Origin: Micrasema longulum
Lineage: Eukaryota > Arthropoda > Insecta > Trichoptera > Brachycentridae
DNA length: 64,000 nt
Assembly: GCA_022494885.1 (NCBI GenBank)
Contig: JAGVSM010004236.1
Span: 1-64,000 of the forward strand
Direction: 5' to 3'
Below the pieces are notes generated by a model. That model was given only the letters and a program-made list of their open reading frames with translations, was not told the origin of the DNA and ran no database searches. Position 1 is the stretch's first letter. Each line of letters starts with the position of its first letter. Of the stretch, positions 11,360 to 22,229 are shown one piece after another. A program made the translations under genes and the position numbers.

Positions 11360-12080
11360 GGACAGTTTTTTGTAATATAGAATCACATAATTTAATCATT
11401 AATATACCACTTGTACTTGTAATTTTAATAAATAAAATTAGTCTTTAAAAATTTACCCTTTGATAAATTATAAAAATTAGCTCTCATCAATATCTACGAG
11501 TACATGAATTTGAATAAATGCAACTGCAGTTAACTTAAAAATGATCGAAACTGTCTTTCGCGGTGTTTCTTTCAAAGAGATCGCCTTCCTAGATCAGTGG
11601 TGAGTTAGTACTTGTTCTAGCAAGTACAAAGTTCGGAAGCATTTAGTATAATTACCTCCTCTTCGTTCTAACACCCTGGGAGGGCACTTGGACAAGTCTG
11701 GGCACGAGATGAAGTGCATCAAAGTGTTTCCTTTGACCCGTGATTGGAATCTCTGGTGTCGGGAACTAATTTAATTTCGATTTGAAGAAGCTTGTGTCAC
11801 ACCGTCACCAGTTGAATATGAGAATTTGATTTCTGGGTGTGATTACTTCCATATGCTTTGTTATGAACTGCCAGTGTATTTCAAAGGTTTAAAGGCATTT
11901 GCATTGTTAGTTTGAATGGAGGTAATTTTATGGAATATAAAAAGCTTAACATTAGTTTTTACATGAGTTTTCTTAACATGTGAGTAGCTTGGCATCTCAG
12001 ATAGTCATTGTTAAAATTCATTAAAATGTTAGGTTCGCATGCAGATAAAATAAGAGAATCATAAATCTGAGTCGAATATA
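11360..12080. other. Non-repetitive sequence, no gene seen
   Basis: 11560-11830 is less AT-rich than its surroundings and shares nothing I can see with the rest of the window. It has no ORF. A TA run at 12080-12098 precedes the next remnant. Confidence 0.4.
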
Positions 12081-12094
12081 ATTATATATATATA

Positions 12095-12365
12095 TAATTG
12101 ATAAGATTAAGAAAGGGTCTCTGAGATGGTTTGGTCACGTAGAACGAATGGATGACGAGAGAATGGTAAAACAAGTATATATGGCGAAAATGAACGGCAA
12201 CGTGAGACGAGAACGACCAAGGAAGACGTGGCATGATCAGATAAACCAAAAATTTAAGTCTGGTCATGTCAAAAGCAGACAGAACCGAAGGGCATGTATG
12301 ACAAGATGTATGAATGTGGAAGAGGCTAGTATTGTTTGCCAGGATAGACATTTTTTTTTAAAAAT
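12095..12365 (+). pseudogene. LINE 3' coding end (same family as 7.6-8.5 kb)
   Basis: An open frame reads LRWFGHVERMDDERMVKQVY, RERPRKTWHDQI, GHVKSRQNRRACMTRCMNV and EEASIVCQDR. Each block aligns with the degraded 3' coding end at 8100-8400. The copy starts inside the C-terminal region, so it is strongly 5'-truncated. The minus-strand ORF at the same place is a shadow. Confidence 0.8.
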
Positions 12366-12389
12366 AATTTAAAAATTATCTGTTGAAGT

Positions 12390-12490
12390 TCATTATGGTT
12401 CAAATAAAGGATAGATGATACTTGATAATCGGAATAACCGGTGACCGGTTTCATCGTTTTCACGACATCTACGAGACTGGTATCTTTATG
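12390..12490 (-). repeat. Repeat family I, PLE-like terminal sequence
   Basis: The minus strand reads GTCGTGAAAACGATGAAACC followed by GGTCACCGGTTATTCC. A diverged copy lies at 54000-54065, also on minus (GACGATGAAATCGGTGACTGG). The GATGAAACCGGT pattern resembles PLE terminal repeats, but no PLE ORF is attached, so the assignment is tentative. Confidence 0.4.
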
Positions 12491-12499
12491 ATTACATTT

Positions 12500-14980
12500 T
12501 ATGTACTTACACAAAAACGGTTATGATACAGGATTAAAAATTACTTTAAAAAATGTATTATCAACTTAGTCGATAAAACGTAGGTATTTTATAAATGGAT
12601 CGTTGTTTTAAAACATCATTTTAACGAGTCTAGCACCGACGTTTGCTATCAAAATGCAACGACATTGGCCGGGTGGTAAATAATTATAATAGATGCATAG
12701 GAAAAACTGAAAAGAAGAGCACATAACGTAGTGTTAATGCAAACAACTTTAAATTCACTCGCCAACTGTAACGAGCAACGAAAAATAAAACCGGTAGCCT
12801 ACATATTTTTTTCTTCTGCCGGCGAAAATGTACTTTTTATATGCAAAACTGTCACTGGTGCAATGTTTCAACCCTTTATTTCTACACTGCACTGTCCGGT
12901 CTCTTGGACTGTAAGCAATTGTTCCACTAACTCAGTTACTTACATAAAACGATTTACCTCGTTTTCGTGACATTTTATCCAAGCGGCGCGATTTTCCGTA
13001 TGAAAATATATAACTCTGTTTTGTTTATACCCTAACCAATTAAAACTTGTTTTTGTTTCATCAGTCCTTCGTTCTATCTTTTGATTTTTTAGAACGTCCG
13101 CGTATTTTTTCAAAATCAATTAAAATCCTTTGGACGTACTCCGCCAAATTTACACAATAAAATGACAAACAAGCCTTTCATCGTTCGAATTGTGTCGTCC
13201 CTATGCCTACAGCGACAAGAAAAAGGTTTCAACATTTACATGTCTGTTGAATCGTATTTCGGAAAATCCAATGTTGAAATTGTTTACTTATTTGTTTAGA
13301 CCCAGACGTGATCCAGCCATCACAATTATGTTTGTTTACATTCAAAGCATCCTTTTGCCGGTATAAAAATTTTACCAAGCAAAAACGTTCAAAGAAGAAT
13401 AGTTTTATCGTCCCTGTAAAACACATTACGTCTTTAGAGTTTATTTTATTTTTTTACAATATATTTGAGTATTCATTCAAAAATATTATTTCATGCTTTT
13501 TTACCATTTACATTTTTTCGTGAACTTTTTTGAACGCTTTTATAGTTTAAAAATCTACAAATTCAATTAAAGAATACCTCAATGAAATTTCACAGATTTT
13601 CGTCTCAGTATCAAACAGATGAAGGGTAAACGGTAAGAATCGGCGCATTAACAAATGACGAATTTTTCAAGGAAGCAAAAAGAAGAGTAAAAATTCTTAT
13701 TTGAGAGATTCTGGGTTCATTTATTTAATTAAATAGATTTTCAATTAACGCTCGATGCAATCACAGCAAAGAACATACAGAAACGTGTGTTCTTTTTTTT
13801 CCGAATTTTTTAAATGACTAATACGAACTCGTTGGAGAAAATGTCGCATTTCGACTGTTTTTTTTAACCAGCAGTTTATACAACAAGGAGCCACGTTTTG
13901 CTAGTTTTTAATATTTTATTTTATTGAACCCATTCAGGAGAAAAAAATAACATTAATATCTCGATATCTAATGGCCCATTTTAGCCGTGTACCCTTTAGA
14001 TAATTTAGTATTTAAAGAACTATATGTATGTTTTTTGATCTGGAATAAAAATAAAAATTAATTTCAAGTTGAAATGGCCAAACAAATTAAATTTGTAATC
14101 AGTAAGGATGAGCTTTATCCTAACCTAAAGTCAACATCTGATCACTTAAGCTTTGAAGCTTAGTACTTCGAACTTCTACCGTAAGAGGGCATCGGATAAA
14201 TGCTTAAGCAATAGATATACTCGAAGGTACTGCTCTCGAGACTTGAATATTATATATATACCACTAGTAAAATACTCCAACAAAATATTTTTTTCTTTTA
14301 TTTTGTGACAAAACCTATTGGGAAAGATCCCTACTGTAGGTTTTCGATATCGAAATAGACAATAGATTTTTCCTCTTTTTATATTGTGTATCTCAATATC
14401 TCACGGGATGAAGTTGATAGATATACCGCTGTTTGTATTTTCGTAACAAATAACCATTCTCACTGTCAGGATGAGTATTGTATTTACTTGTCGCTTAGAA
14501 TATTTTTGCACTGTGTTTTATTAAATCTCTATATTTTTGGCATTCACACCCTTAATCCTATTCAATATAAAATTCCTATTCTTGGATTTTAGTTTCCTTA
14601 CTTTCAATAATGTAGCGTTTTTTTTCATACCGACAAAATTAGCGTTTTAAAAGTATAAATATTTTTTTATAGGCATAGTATTTAAATTGTAAATATGTTT
14701 GCTGGCTGCTTAACTGGATGTAGATGCATGTTCTGAGAAAGCTAGCAATATTTTGAGCTAATTTCTTGTCACATATAATTTCATTTAGATTATTTTAAGA
14801 TATTCAAATGTAGAAGTTAAAATTGGACATTGTACGTAAATTTGTTAAGTAAATAAACTTATAAAGACACATACATTAATTGTGAGCATACTATGAGAAC
14901 TGACCTAGTCAGAATTCTTGTCTGTTGTCAAATCAAGATTGAAGTTTTTACATAGACACAAATTCATGGTTTAATTATTT
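12500..14980. other. AT-rich sequence, no gene or repeat recognised
   Basis: Short ORFs on both strands lack recognisable domains and overlap one another. Nothing shared with other parts of the window was seen. Confidence 0.45.
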
Positions 14981-14984
14981 AGTG

Positions 14985-15190
14985 CAATTATATTTTACAG
15001 TTTCTTTTGCTTTAACAAATGTTAGTAAATATTCGTATAAAACCATTTACCAACTTTTTATGTCTACCGGTTTCGAGACGTACTCGTCTTTTCGTCAGGA
15101 CACTCACTACACCAATATGCAAATACCAACGGCCAATGGCCAACGCATATTTAGTCGTTTCTTAACTACTTGCCGGTTTTGACGTGAGCT
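14985..15190 (-). repeat. PLE-like terminal repeat remnant, second family
   Basis: The minus strand reads CTGACGA, a stem-loop, then GAAACCGGTAGACATAAAAA and GTTGGTAAATGG. The layout parallels the end of the 50-kb PLE (CTGAAGA, stem-loop, GAAAC) but the sequence differs, indicating a different PLE lineage. No RT or endonuclease frame adjoins it. Confidence 0.45.
15071..15098 (-). ncRNA. Hammerhead-like core motif
   Basis: On minus, CTGACGA (15098-15092) is followed by an AGACG/CGTCT stem with a 4-nt loop (15089-15076) and GAAA (15074-15071). This fits the CTGANGA-stem II-GAAA order. Stem I and stem III partners are not obvious, so activity is unproven. Confidence 0.35.
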
Positions 15191-15199
15191 GGATATTTA

Positions 15200-16290
15200 A
15201 TTTAAAAACAAATTTCTAGGTAGGTACCTCAATACTTGTTTATGTTTGATTTCCAAAATATGAAATAATTCATTTTCAAATAAAAAGTTATTTTGACAAA
15301 TGCCAAACTCTGATTTTCTAGCCAACAGGGGCGTACTTTATTTAGGAATGTGATTTTCAAATATGTATTTATAGGTAATGCCAATTAATATTATTTAAGT
15401 GTTACCAAAATTCCCGTTAAAAGACAGAAATGGGTAGAAATTATAAAAAAATTAAAGGAACAATCTGATCGGGATCCATAAAAAACGAATGTAGTGTGTA
15501 GACATTAAAAAAAAAAACTTTTGAAAATAACATTCTTCCAATTTTGAAACTTTTTGTATATGCATTCTCGGTGAATATAGCCCTAATGAACGATGAAAAA
15601 AAAATTAACGATCCCAACTTCTTTTCTCCTCAATAAATGGAAAAATTTAAGAGCTTTAAATATGCTGATGGCAAAAATCTACATTTCGCTGAAAACTACA
15701 CGTAAATCGGTTCAGTAGAAATTTAGTCTATCGAAAACACACATACGAACATTGCATTTTATATATATAGAAGACAAAGCATTAGCAATATGTTAGTATG
15801 GAAGTAGCAGATGTTTATAGACTACCTTGATTTATATACAAACTTTAGATGTAAGTAGAGTTTTTTTTTCAGTAAAAGATACCATTTAGCTCTAAAACTC
15901 AGTCAAAAATAATCTAAATGGTCAAATGTGACTTAGTCATTTTCCGCTGTATGCTCACAATATATTTATAATATATGATGATAACCATCGGATAATGTTA
16001 TCACATATGTTACAGTAATAGGTCTTCTATTTTTTTTCATTCTTGTTTATTAAAATCCAAAAAAAAGGTCACACAAAGAATAATACTAAAGTCTTATGAG
16101 AATACTTCGTCATGATTGTTAAGCAACGACGCACGTTATTTTCTTCAATTTTATATAAAAGCAGTTTTTTTTTTTTACATTTGTCTTTGACACTACTTTC
16201 AATAGTATACTTTATGACAATTGGGTTAGTTATATATTTTTATATATGTATATATTTTAACTTTAATAAAACTTTACTAAAATTGAAGAA
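15200..16290. other. AT-rich sequence, nothing recognised
   Basis: No ORF with a recognisable domain and no repeat shared with the rest of the window. Confidence 0.45.
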
Positions 16291-16294
16291 ATGT

Positions 16295-16440
16295 AGATGT
16301 TCAAACATGACCAAATTGGTGAATGTTACACAGTGTGTGAAGTGGCTACTTAAACCAGCCAATGACAGGTCATAAGCTCTGTAAATGCCTAGACTTCCAT
16401 ATTCCCTTATTTAAGGTATTCTTCACGCCTGTTGTAATTT
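16295..16440 (-). repeat. Family E repeat fragment
   Basis: It contains the family markers GTGAATGTTACACAGTGTGT, CAGCCAATGACAGGTCATAA and GCCTAGACTTCCATATTCCC in minus orientation (plus orientation is defined by the copy at 20205). It runs directly into a second copy, giving a head-to-tail pair. Confidence 0.75.
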
Positions 16441-16800
16441 GTTAATCTGAAATCTAGTATTGTGTCTAAAAAATTTGGACAAACTCAAATATTGTAATAA
16501 GACCAACTGGTCAAAGAAGAAGTTTGAAAATTGAATAACTGTTTTCAAGCATTGCCTAGCATGTGTAATAATTCAGTAAGACGAATCTCTTCACAACAAT
16601 AACGGTTTCAGCTCTTTAACTTCACTAAAATCAACAAATGGAAGAATGTTCAAACATAGGCATGATGGTGAATGTTACAAAGTGTGTAAAGTGGTCATTT
16701 AAACTAGCCAATGACAGATCATAAGTCATGTCAATGCCTAGACTTCCATATTCCCTTCTTTAAAGTATTTTCCATCCCTGCTGTAATTAGTTAATATATA
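16441..16800 (-). repeat. Family E repeat, near full unit
   Basis: Holds the complete order of E modules: the TTTGGACAAACTCAAATATTG end, the AGGCA-like TTTTCAAGCATTGCCTAGCA block, ACAATAACGGTTTCAGCTC, and then the GTTACAAAGTGTGTAAAGTGG to TAGACTTCCATATTCCC half. Unit length here is about 360 bp. It sits immediately next to the mariner terminus at 16809. Confidence 0.75.
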
Positions 16801-16880
16801 TATACGTAGTCTGTTCAAAAAGTATCGCGAATTTCGTGTTTTGTAAAAAATCATTTATTTATTAATGAACATTTTTTCAT

Positions 16881-17070
16881 CTTTTTTTTTAATAAGAAAG
16901 AAATATTAGCGTTTTTATAATTTACCCTAATATTTCAATTTTGGTGGCCATTTTCAACAAGTTGTAAATGACTCACTATTAGAAAATGGAAATCAAGTTG
17001 GGATAGAGTGGGGTATGAACCTCGGACCTCCGGTCCGTGAGTCCACAACACTAGCCACGGGACCACAACC
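16881..17070 (-). repeat. SINE family A copy, tRNA-derived
   Basis: On minus it starts GGTTGTGGTCCCGTGGCTAG (box A-like TGGCTAGTG). Box B is the GAGGTTCATACCCC-type motif, followed by a body CCAACTTGATTTCCATTTTC, AATAGTGAGTCATTTACAAC and a 3' end AATATTTCTTT plus A run. Five more copies are at 22052, 25626, 28070, 28820 and 29668. It splits the mariner ORF, so it inserted later than the mariner. Confidence 0.85.
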
Positions 17071-17104
17071 TGACAATCCCTACCAGATATTATGCACTTG
17101 TGCC

Positions 17105-17695
17105 AACGTTTTTTCCAATCCTCGAAGCACTTCAAAAAATCATTTTTGTGATCCTGTACAGCTCCTCCTTTAATGCTGTCTTTATCCCCTCATTCGTAGC
17201 GTCGTCTTTTCATGGGCCTCTTCAGTTTCGGAAACAAGACAAAGTCACTAGGAGCCAGATTTGGGAAATGCGGTGGCTGCGGCATTATTAGTTTTTGGCC
17301 AAAAATTTTCCCACAAAGAACGATGTGTGAGCAGAGGCGTTATCATGGTACAAAAGTAAATTTATTTTCTTCGACAAATCCGGGCGTTTCTGGCGGATTG
17401 CTTCACGCAAATTGCGCATAACTTGCAGGTAATATTCCTTATTGACTGTTCTACTCTGTGGCAAGAACTCACGATGCACCACGCCCCTGCAATCGTAGAA
17501 AACTGTAAGCAAAACCTTCACATTCGACCGAATATGGAGCGTTTTTTTTGTTCTTGGCTCGTGCGGTAACTTCCATTGGGATAATTGAGCTTTGGTGTCC
17601 TCGTCATTACCACAAACCCATGATTCGTCATCAGTTATGACTCTTTGGAGCAAATCTGGGTAGTCACTGATTAGATTATGCAAATATTTTATGTT
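17105..17695 (-). pseudogene. Mariner transposase, catalytic region
   Basis: The minus-strand frame (stop at 17288) encodes RVITDDESWV with the first catalytic Asp, HEPRTKKTLHIRSNVKV, REFLPQSRTVNKEYYLQVM and LLLYHDNASAHTS with the second Asp. A frameshift with stops at about 17280 moves the frame to MPQPPHFPNLAPSDFVLF (third Asp region), KLKRPMKRRRYE, and KCFEDWKKRWHKCIISG, the usual mariner C-terminal block. The DDE triad is thus visible with spacing close to the D34D of mariners. The last codons, DEKMFINK and a stop, lie beyond the SINE at about 16880-16850. It is about half the usual ~345 residues and cannot be functional. Confidence 0.9.
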
Positions 17696-17699
17696 TTTT

Positions 17700-18555
17700 G
17701 AAAAATAGTTTTTAAAATGAGAGGGGATATAGGGAGAAGCTTAAGTTTAATGAGTTTAGGGTGACCGGTAGGAATCAAAAAGTCAGGAAGTGGTTTTATA
17801 TCAATATTAAATAACATTTAGTTAAATGTTTGACCACAAAGTTCAAACATTAAATATTAATTAAATGATATTATTCCTTTAATTATTTAAAATATGGATT
17901 AATGTCTTAAACAACAAATCGTGTCATTTTTTTATTTATTTTAATTAAATTACAGCATATTTTTCTGCTCTTTTTAAACCTCAAAACGAGGTAATTTTCT
18001 GGTAAAATATTTTGGTAAATATTTTCAATACTCATTTTTTGTGTTTATATCTTAAAGCCATTCCCCGAATTTCGCGATTGTTTGTTTGAAACATCGGTAA
18101 AAAAATATTTTAATGGAAAAAGAAGTATGATTTCTTTATTTGGTATTCATGACTCGGCTTACTCGTAAAACGGGACGGTTTTTTCACAGCGCCCGCGGTA
18201 TTTGTCACTATTTAAAAGATTTGTTTTTGCTGAACAAAAAAGGTCCCGCGCCCCGAGTTTGTTCACGATCCAAACTTAAATCATAAATACATGGGCGGCA
18301 CGTGTGATGAATCTACATTTTCCGCCCTCTACAATAAACAACACTCTTTAGCAGTGACGGAGTGAGACAAATGCCCTCCCATTGCTTGGCGCGACTTTTT
18401 CACTTGAGCTTCATTTGGCACATATCCGTGTTACCATCTTTTCGTGTTCATATTATTTAACATCACCAGTAACGCATAATAAACACCATTTTGATTTTCC
18501 ACTTGTTTCAAATAAGCAACGTCAACTCGTCAGCAATTTTAATTGTTTTTTTTTT
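17700..18555. other. No recognisable element
   Basis: AT-rich with a moderately GC-containing stretch at 18160-18400. No ORF or repeat was identified before the E repeat begins. Confidence 0.4.
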
Positions 18556-18559
18556 TTTA

Positions 18560-18935
18560 ACAACGTTTTGAGTATGCACAAATGTTTGCAGACAGACTGG
18601 ATTTCCTCCCTAGAAAGTTGTTCAGATATAAATTTGTCACCACATCCGTCATCCACATTTCCTCAACTCGTCCATCTGTTGACTTTTGTGAAGTAAAAGA
18701 GCTGAAACCTTTATCATGTGGGTGAGATTCATCCGCCAGAACCAATTCACCTACTAGGCAACGCCTGAAAACAATTTTCCATTTTTTATACTTCTTCTTT
18801 TATCAGTTAGGTAGGTAATTCAACAATTTTTCGAGTATGTCAAAATGCTTGCAGTCTGGCTGGATTTTCTCCCTGGGGATTTCATTCTATTCACATTTAT
18901 TTTTTTTGCAACAGAGAAGAAAAACATTTTTAAAA
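18560..18935 (+). repeat. Family E, two head-to-tail units
   Basis: Unit one starts AACAACGTTTTGAGTATG at 18560 and ends at 18818, lacking the central GTTGCAAC-to-GTAACATTCACC block. Unit two starts AACAATTTTTCGAGTATG at 18820 and runs through CTGGCTGGATTTTCTCCCTG to GCAACAGAGAAGAAAAACA. Both share CATCTGTTGACTTTTGTGAA-type modules with the copy at 20205. Confidence 0.75.
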
Positions 18936-19055
18936 TGATTTTTGTAAAGTGGCCACTTAAACCAGCCAATAATAGATCATAAGCCCTGTAAATGCCTTGA
19001 CTTCCATATTCTCTTTTTAAAAATGTTTTCCTTTTCCGTTGCAACAAATTTAAAT
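18936..19055 (-). repeat. Family E fragment in inverted orientation
   Basis: GTGGCCACTTAAACCAGCCA through GACTTCCATATTCTC to GTTGCAACAAATTT is the minus orientation of E. With the preceding plus-oriented piece it makes an inverted junction flanked by GCAACAGAGAAGAAAAACA and its near complement. Confidence 0.7.
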
Positions 19056-19084
19056 ACGAAGTTAATTCTTTGAACATTATTATT

Positions 19085-19715
19085 TTTTATTTATTTATTG
19101 ATTTATTTATTTACATCTTTTATCGAAAATTCAATTTTACGTTCACTATGCCCAGCTAACAAGGGTACATACCCCATTCCAAGCTAGGCAATTACATTAT
19201 AATATATAATAATAGTTAACAAATTAATAGAGAGTACAGACTAATAAAATATTAACTTACTCGTATACACATTTTGATACATACACACACACATATATGT
19301 ACACATACATAATATATACACACATATATACACATGTACATACGCACACACGTACATACACCGTACAAAAAACACATTCATACATTCATAAAATATAGAT
19401 GATTTATTTATAATGCGAAACTTCATGGCTGCCATCAGTATATATATTTTTTAAAATTATTCTTTATTTTCATATTTTATTTTCAACATCCAGTAAGAAT
19501 CTCCAATCCACGGCATACATCAACCTCTCTGACTCCCTACGATCAATATCATGAATGAACGAGGTCAACACCTTCCGCAATTTGACAACACTTCCGTCTT
19601 TCCACGATTCTGGCAAAAGGTTATGGACCTTTTGGCCTACGTAATAGTGTTGTCTCGATGCTAGAACAGTATTGACCCCTTCACTTAGTATCATATCCCT
19701 ATCTTGTTGAATGGT
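19085..19715 (-). pseudogene. Retrotransposon 3' end with short C-terminal ORF
   Basis: A minus-strand frame (19694-19470) contains SRQHYYVGQKVHNLLPESWK followed by LRKVLTSFIHDI. The VG.KVxNLLP..WK and following FK-like block resemble the extreme C-terminus of LINE ORF2. The 3' flank ends in a tail of AAATAAATAAATC type (plus strand 19085-19113). The simple repeat at 19262-19363 is in the 3' UTR. The N-terminal parts are missing. I am unsure of the family. Confidence 0.5.
19262..19363. repeat. CA/TA-rich microsatellite
   Basis: Interrupted ACACAC and ATATAT runs with TACATA units. The 64-codon ORF across it, rich in Tyr, Val and Cys, is a repeat artefact. Confidence 0.85.
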
Positions 19716-19719
19716 TGTG

Positions 19720-20195
19720 ACACTTTTAACTTATTTAAATACGAGTTAGTTTTGGTTTCGATTTCGGCTATAAATCTTGTTTCAGTCAGTCTAAGGTGCA
19801 AAAAAAATTGCGTATTATCTGCCACTGCTCTAGAAGTTATTTATATTTGTACAACAGTTTATTTTTCAATAGCTTGGTATTTATTATAAATTCCGTCTTC
19901 CGCAATATGCTTGCCAACATTGATTTATATAACCGGTTGTTCTTGAATAATAGTGTGGAAGTTGGGAAATAAATCACAGACATAAGGAATTGTTGTTTGA
20001 TTGAACTCCAACCATCTCCTTGGGAATAAATGTTTTGTGTTGCGCGCACCCCTCATTGCGCTGCATAACGAGTTAACTGAACCATACAGTTGTACACATT
20101 ACGCGTTCTTAGGAAACAGTGGGCTAAGCACAGGAATTTTCAAGATTAATAGCAAACACGACATAGATGGAGAAAAATAATAATATTTTATTATT
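19720..20195. other. Unassigned sequence
   Basis: A minus-strand reading near 20055-19930 gives MRGARNTKHLFPRRWLEFNQ-like text, but the frame breaks soon after and I recognise no family. It could be part of the retrotransposon whose end lies at 19085-19715. Confidence 0.3.
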
Positions 20196-20204
20196 TAAAT
20201 TTGT

Positions 20205-20575
20205 TGCAACAGAGAGGGAAAACATTTTTGAGAAGTGAATGTGGTAGTCTAGGCATTTACAGGACTTATGACCTGTCATTGGCTGGTTAAAGTGGCCACT
20301 TTACACACCGAGTAACATTCACCATTCTGCCTTTGTTTGAACGTCCACATTTCCTTGACTCGTCCATCTGTTGACTTTTGTGAAGTAAAAGAGCTTAAAC
20401 CTTTATCATGTGGGTGAGATTTATCCGGCTGAACCGATTCACCTACTAGGCAAAGCCTGAAAACAATTTTCCAATTTCTATACTTCTTCTTTTACCCGGG
20501 AGTTAATTCAACAACGTTTTGACTGCCTGGCAGTCTGCAAGCATTTGGACATACTCAAAACATTGTCGGATATTG
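20205..20575 (+). repeat. Family E, reference copy
   Basis: Module order: TTGTTGCAACAGAGAGGGAA, GGACTTATGACCTGTCATTG, GAGTAACATTCACCATTCTG, CCATCTGTTGACTTTTGTGA, TCACCTACTAGGCAAAGCCT, TTCAACAACGTTTTGA. It is followed by an inverted piece of the unit start, CAGTCTGCAAGCATTTGGAC and CATACTCAAAACATTG, so the right end is a short fold-back. Confidence 0.8.
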
Positions 20576-20984
20576 TTCCGCACACAGAGTTGTAAAAATT
20601 ACTGGAATAAGGATATACTTATTAGTAGCATAAAAAATATTTTTAAATTTTATATTTTGAGTTCCCGCAAATACGGTGATTTTATTTGCCACGCCCTAAA
20701 TACGTCTTGATTCATGTTTATTTGTTCCTGCCTATTCAAATTTGTTAAGAACATCGTCATGAATCTTGACGTCACAACTACTAAGGCCAAACATGTTGCG
20801 TTTTTCTATCAACGTATTTTTATTCAATTTCTTTTTTATATTTATGTATGAAAACATTTCTCTACAATATCCATATTGATTTCGAAAATATAATAATTTA
20901 TTCTCAATCCATTTATTTATTTTTATATATTTTTATATTTATATTATATTGTATATTTTTATGATATTTCCCTATTGTTAACCA

Positions 20985-21345
20985 AATATAGCGTATTTTG
21001 CTTATTTGTTATATGAAAGTAAGCTGATTAGTCCCACGCTTCAGGCGCCTGTCTAGAAACAATGAAATGTTTTATTTTAATCACCATCATCATCAATCCT
21101 TTTCTCAATCAATGAGCATTGCATTGGTACACCAATCGTAGCGTATATTGATCATTTTGGTTACATGAAAGTAAGATAATCAGTCTTACAGTTTCAGGTA
21201 CCAGTCCAGGGACCATGAAATATTCTGGTGTGAAAACACCCTTTTAAATAAATATTTCATATTAACCATGTCGGGAATTGAACACCCAAGACCTCTCGCA
21301 TGGTAGGCAAATGCGCCGACCATTACACAACGAGGCCGCTATTTT
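20985..21345 (-). repeat. SINE family B copies, adjacent
   Basis: A tail-only piece (20995-21060, minus, TCATATAACAAATAAGC side with GCGTGGGACTAATCAGC) is followed by a longer copy at 21110-21345. The longer copy holds the GCCTCGTTGTGTAATGGTCG box A-like sequence, TGCGAGAGGTCTTGGG near box B, a body with GGTCCCTGGACTGGTACCTG, and the distal ACGCTACGATTGGTG segment. Confidence 0.7.
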
Positions 21346-21349
21346 ACAT

Positions 21350-21545
21350 TTTAAACCACCTTTAAAATCAATATTTCATGTCCTCCCTGCCAAGAATCGA
21401 ACCCCGTACCTCAAGAATGCTAGGCGAACCCGCCAAATACAACACAACGAGTGTTGAAATTTCGTACTCACGATCATAACCTGAGACTAGCCATTGGATC
21501 AAAAACACTTGTCCATGGTTTTGGTTCTATTTCACAGGCAAAACT
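21350..21545 (-). repeat. SINE family B, 5' part with upstream module
   Basis: Minus strand: GAAATAGAACCAAAACCATG and GACAAGTGTTTTTGATCC (5' module, 21540-21490), AGTCTCAGGTTATGATC, then the tRNA-like module with GAGGTACGGGGTTCGATTCT (about 21410-21390). The 5' module preceding the tRNA-like module matches 8965, 47590 and 54122. Confidence 0.65.
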
Positions 21546-21594
21546 GTACTCTTCATCAACATGGACACAAAAAATGATGGAGGAAAAAAAATAA

Positions 21595-21725
21595 GGGAAC
21601 GTGGAACTCGAAACATTTACACGGCATGTCATTGGCTGGTTCAACTGACCACTTTGCACACTATCAAATTCACTATTCTGGCTTATTTTATTTTAAAATT
21701 CATATTTCTTTAGTTCTGTAGGTGT
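21595..21725 (+). repeat. Family E fragment
   Basis: Contains CATGTCATTGGCTGGTTCAA, GACCACTTTGCACACT and TTCACTATTCTGGC in E order. Confidence 0.7.
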
Positions 21726-22051
21726 TTCTGCTTGTTGAAGCAGGGAGTTTTTAGTAAAAAAAACTTTGCTTATGATTCCATGTGTATATATTACATGCCG
21801 AATACTTTACAGAAATCGGTAATTAGACGCGAGAGTTACTGACCGATTGACTGGCTGAACAAGATGACTGAGTGAATTAAGTATTTAATTAAACTAATTA
21901 ACTTACTTAACTGCTTTTTTAATTGCACCACTGCTTGTATAATAGTTGTTCACAGTCTTTACTTTACTTTTGAGTGGGAAATCAATGGCATTTTCTAATT
22001 CCCTGACTGTCAGCAATTTGACAGCCGTGCTTGGTTATCAGTGATTTGGAT

Positions 22052-22218
22052 GTTTTTTTTTTTTTTTTAAATAAATATTTGCGTTCTTATGATTTACCCA
22101 AATATTTAATTTTGAGGGCCATTTTTAACGAGTTGTAAATAACTCACTATTAAAAAAGGGAATCAAGTTAGGGTAGAGTAGGATTCGTAAGTCCGAGACA
22201 CTAGCCACTGGAATGCCA
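22052..22218 (-). repeat. SINE family A copy, box B damaged
   Basis: Starts on plus with a T run (the A tail on minus), then AAATATTTGCGTTCTTATGA and TAACTCACTATTAAAAAAGG. The box B region is deleted, since GATTCGTAAGTCCGAGACAC joins directly. The head CTAGCCACTGGAATGCC is diverged. Confidence 0.8.
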
Positions 22219-22229
22219 ATTATTAATTG

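Larger units (their letters stand above)
16809..17700 (-). mobile_element. Mariner element, 5'-truncated, with SINE insertion
   Basis: The terminal sequence GTCTGTTCAAAAAGTATCGC begins directly after a TA dinucleotide at 16807-16808, as expected for mariner. The transposase reads inward on minus from about 17700. The other terminus and the N-terminal half of the ORF are missing, so the element cannot be mobile. A tRNA-derived SINE (16881-17070) lies within the C-terminal codons. Confidence 0.85.

Noticed and set aside
19241..19435. 64-codon ORF rich in Tyr, Cys and Val
   Set aside because: Encoded by the CA/TA microsatellite.
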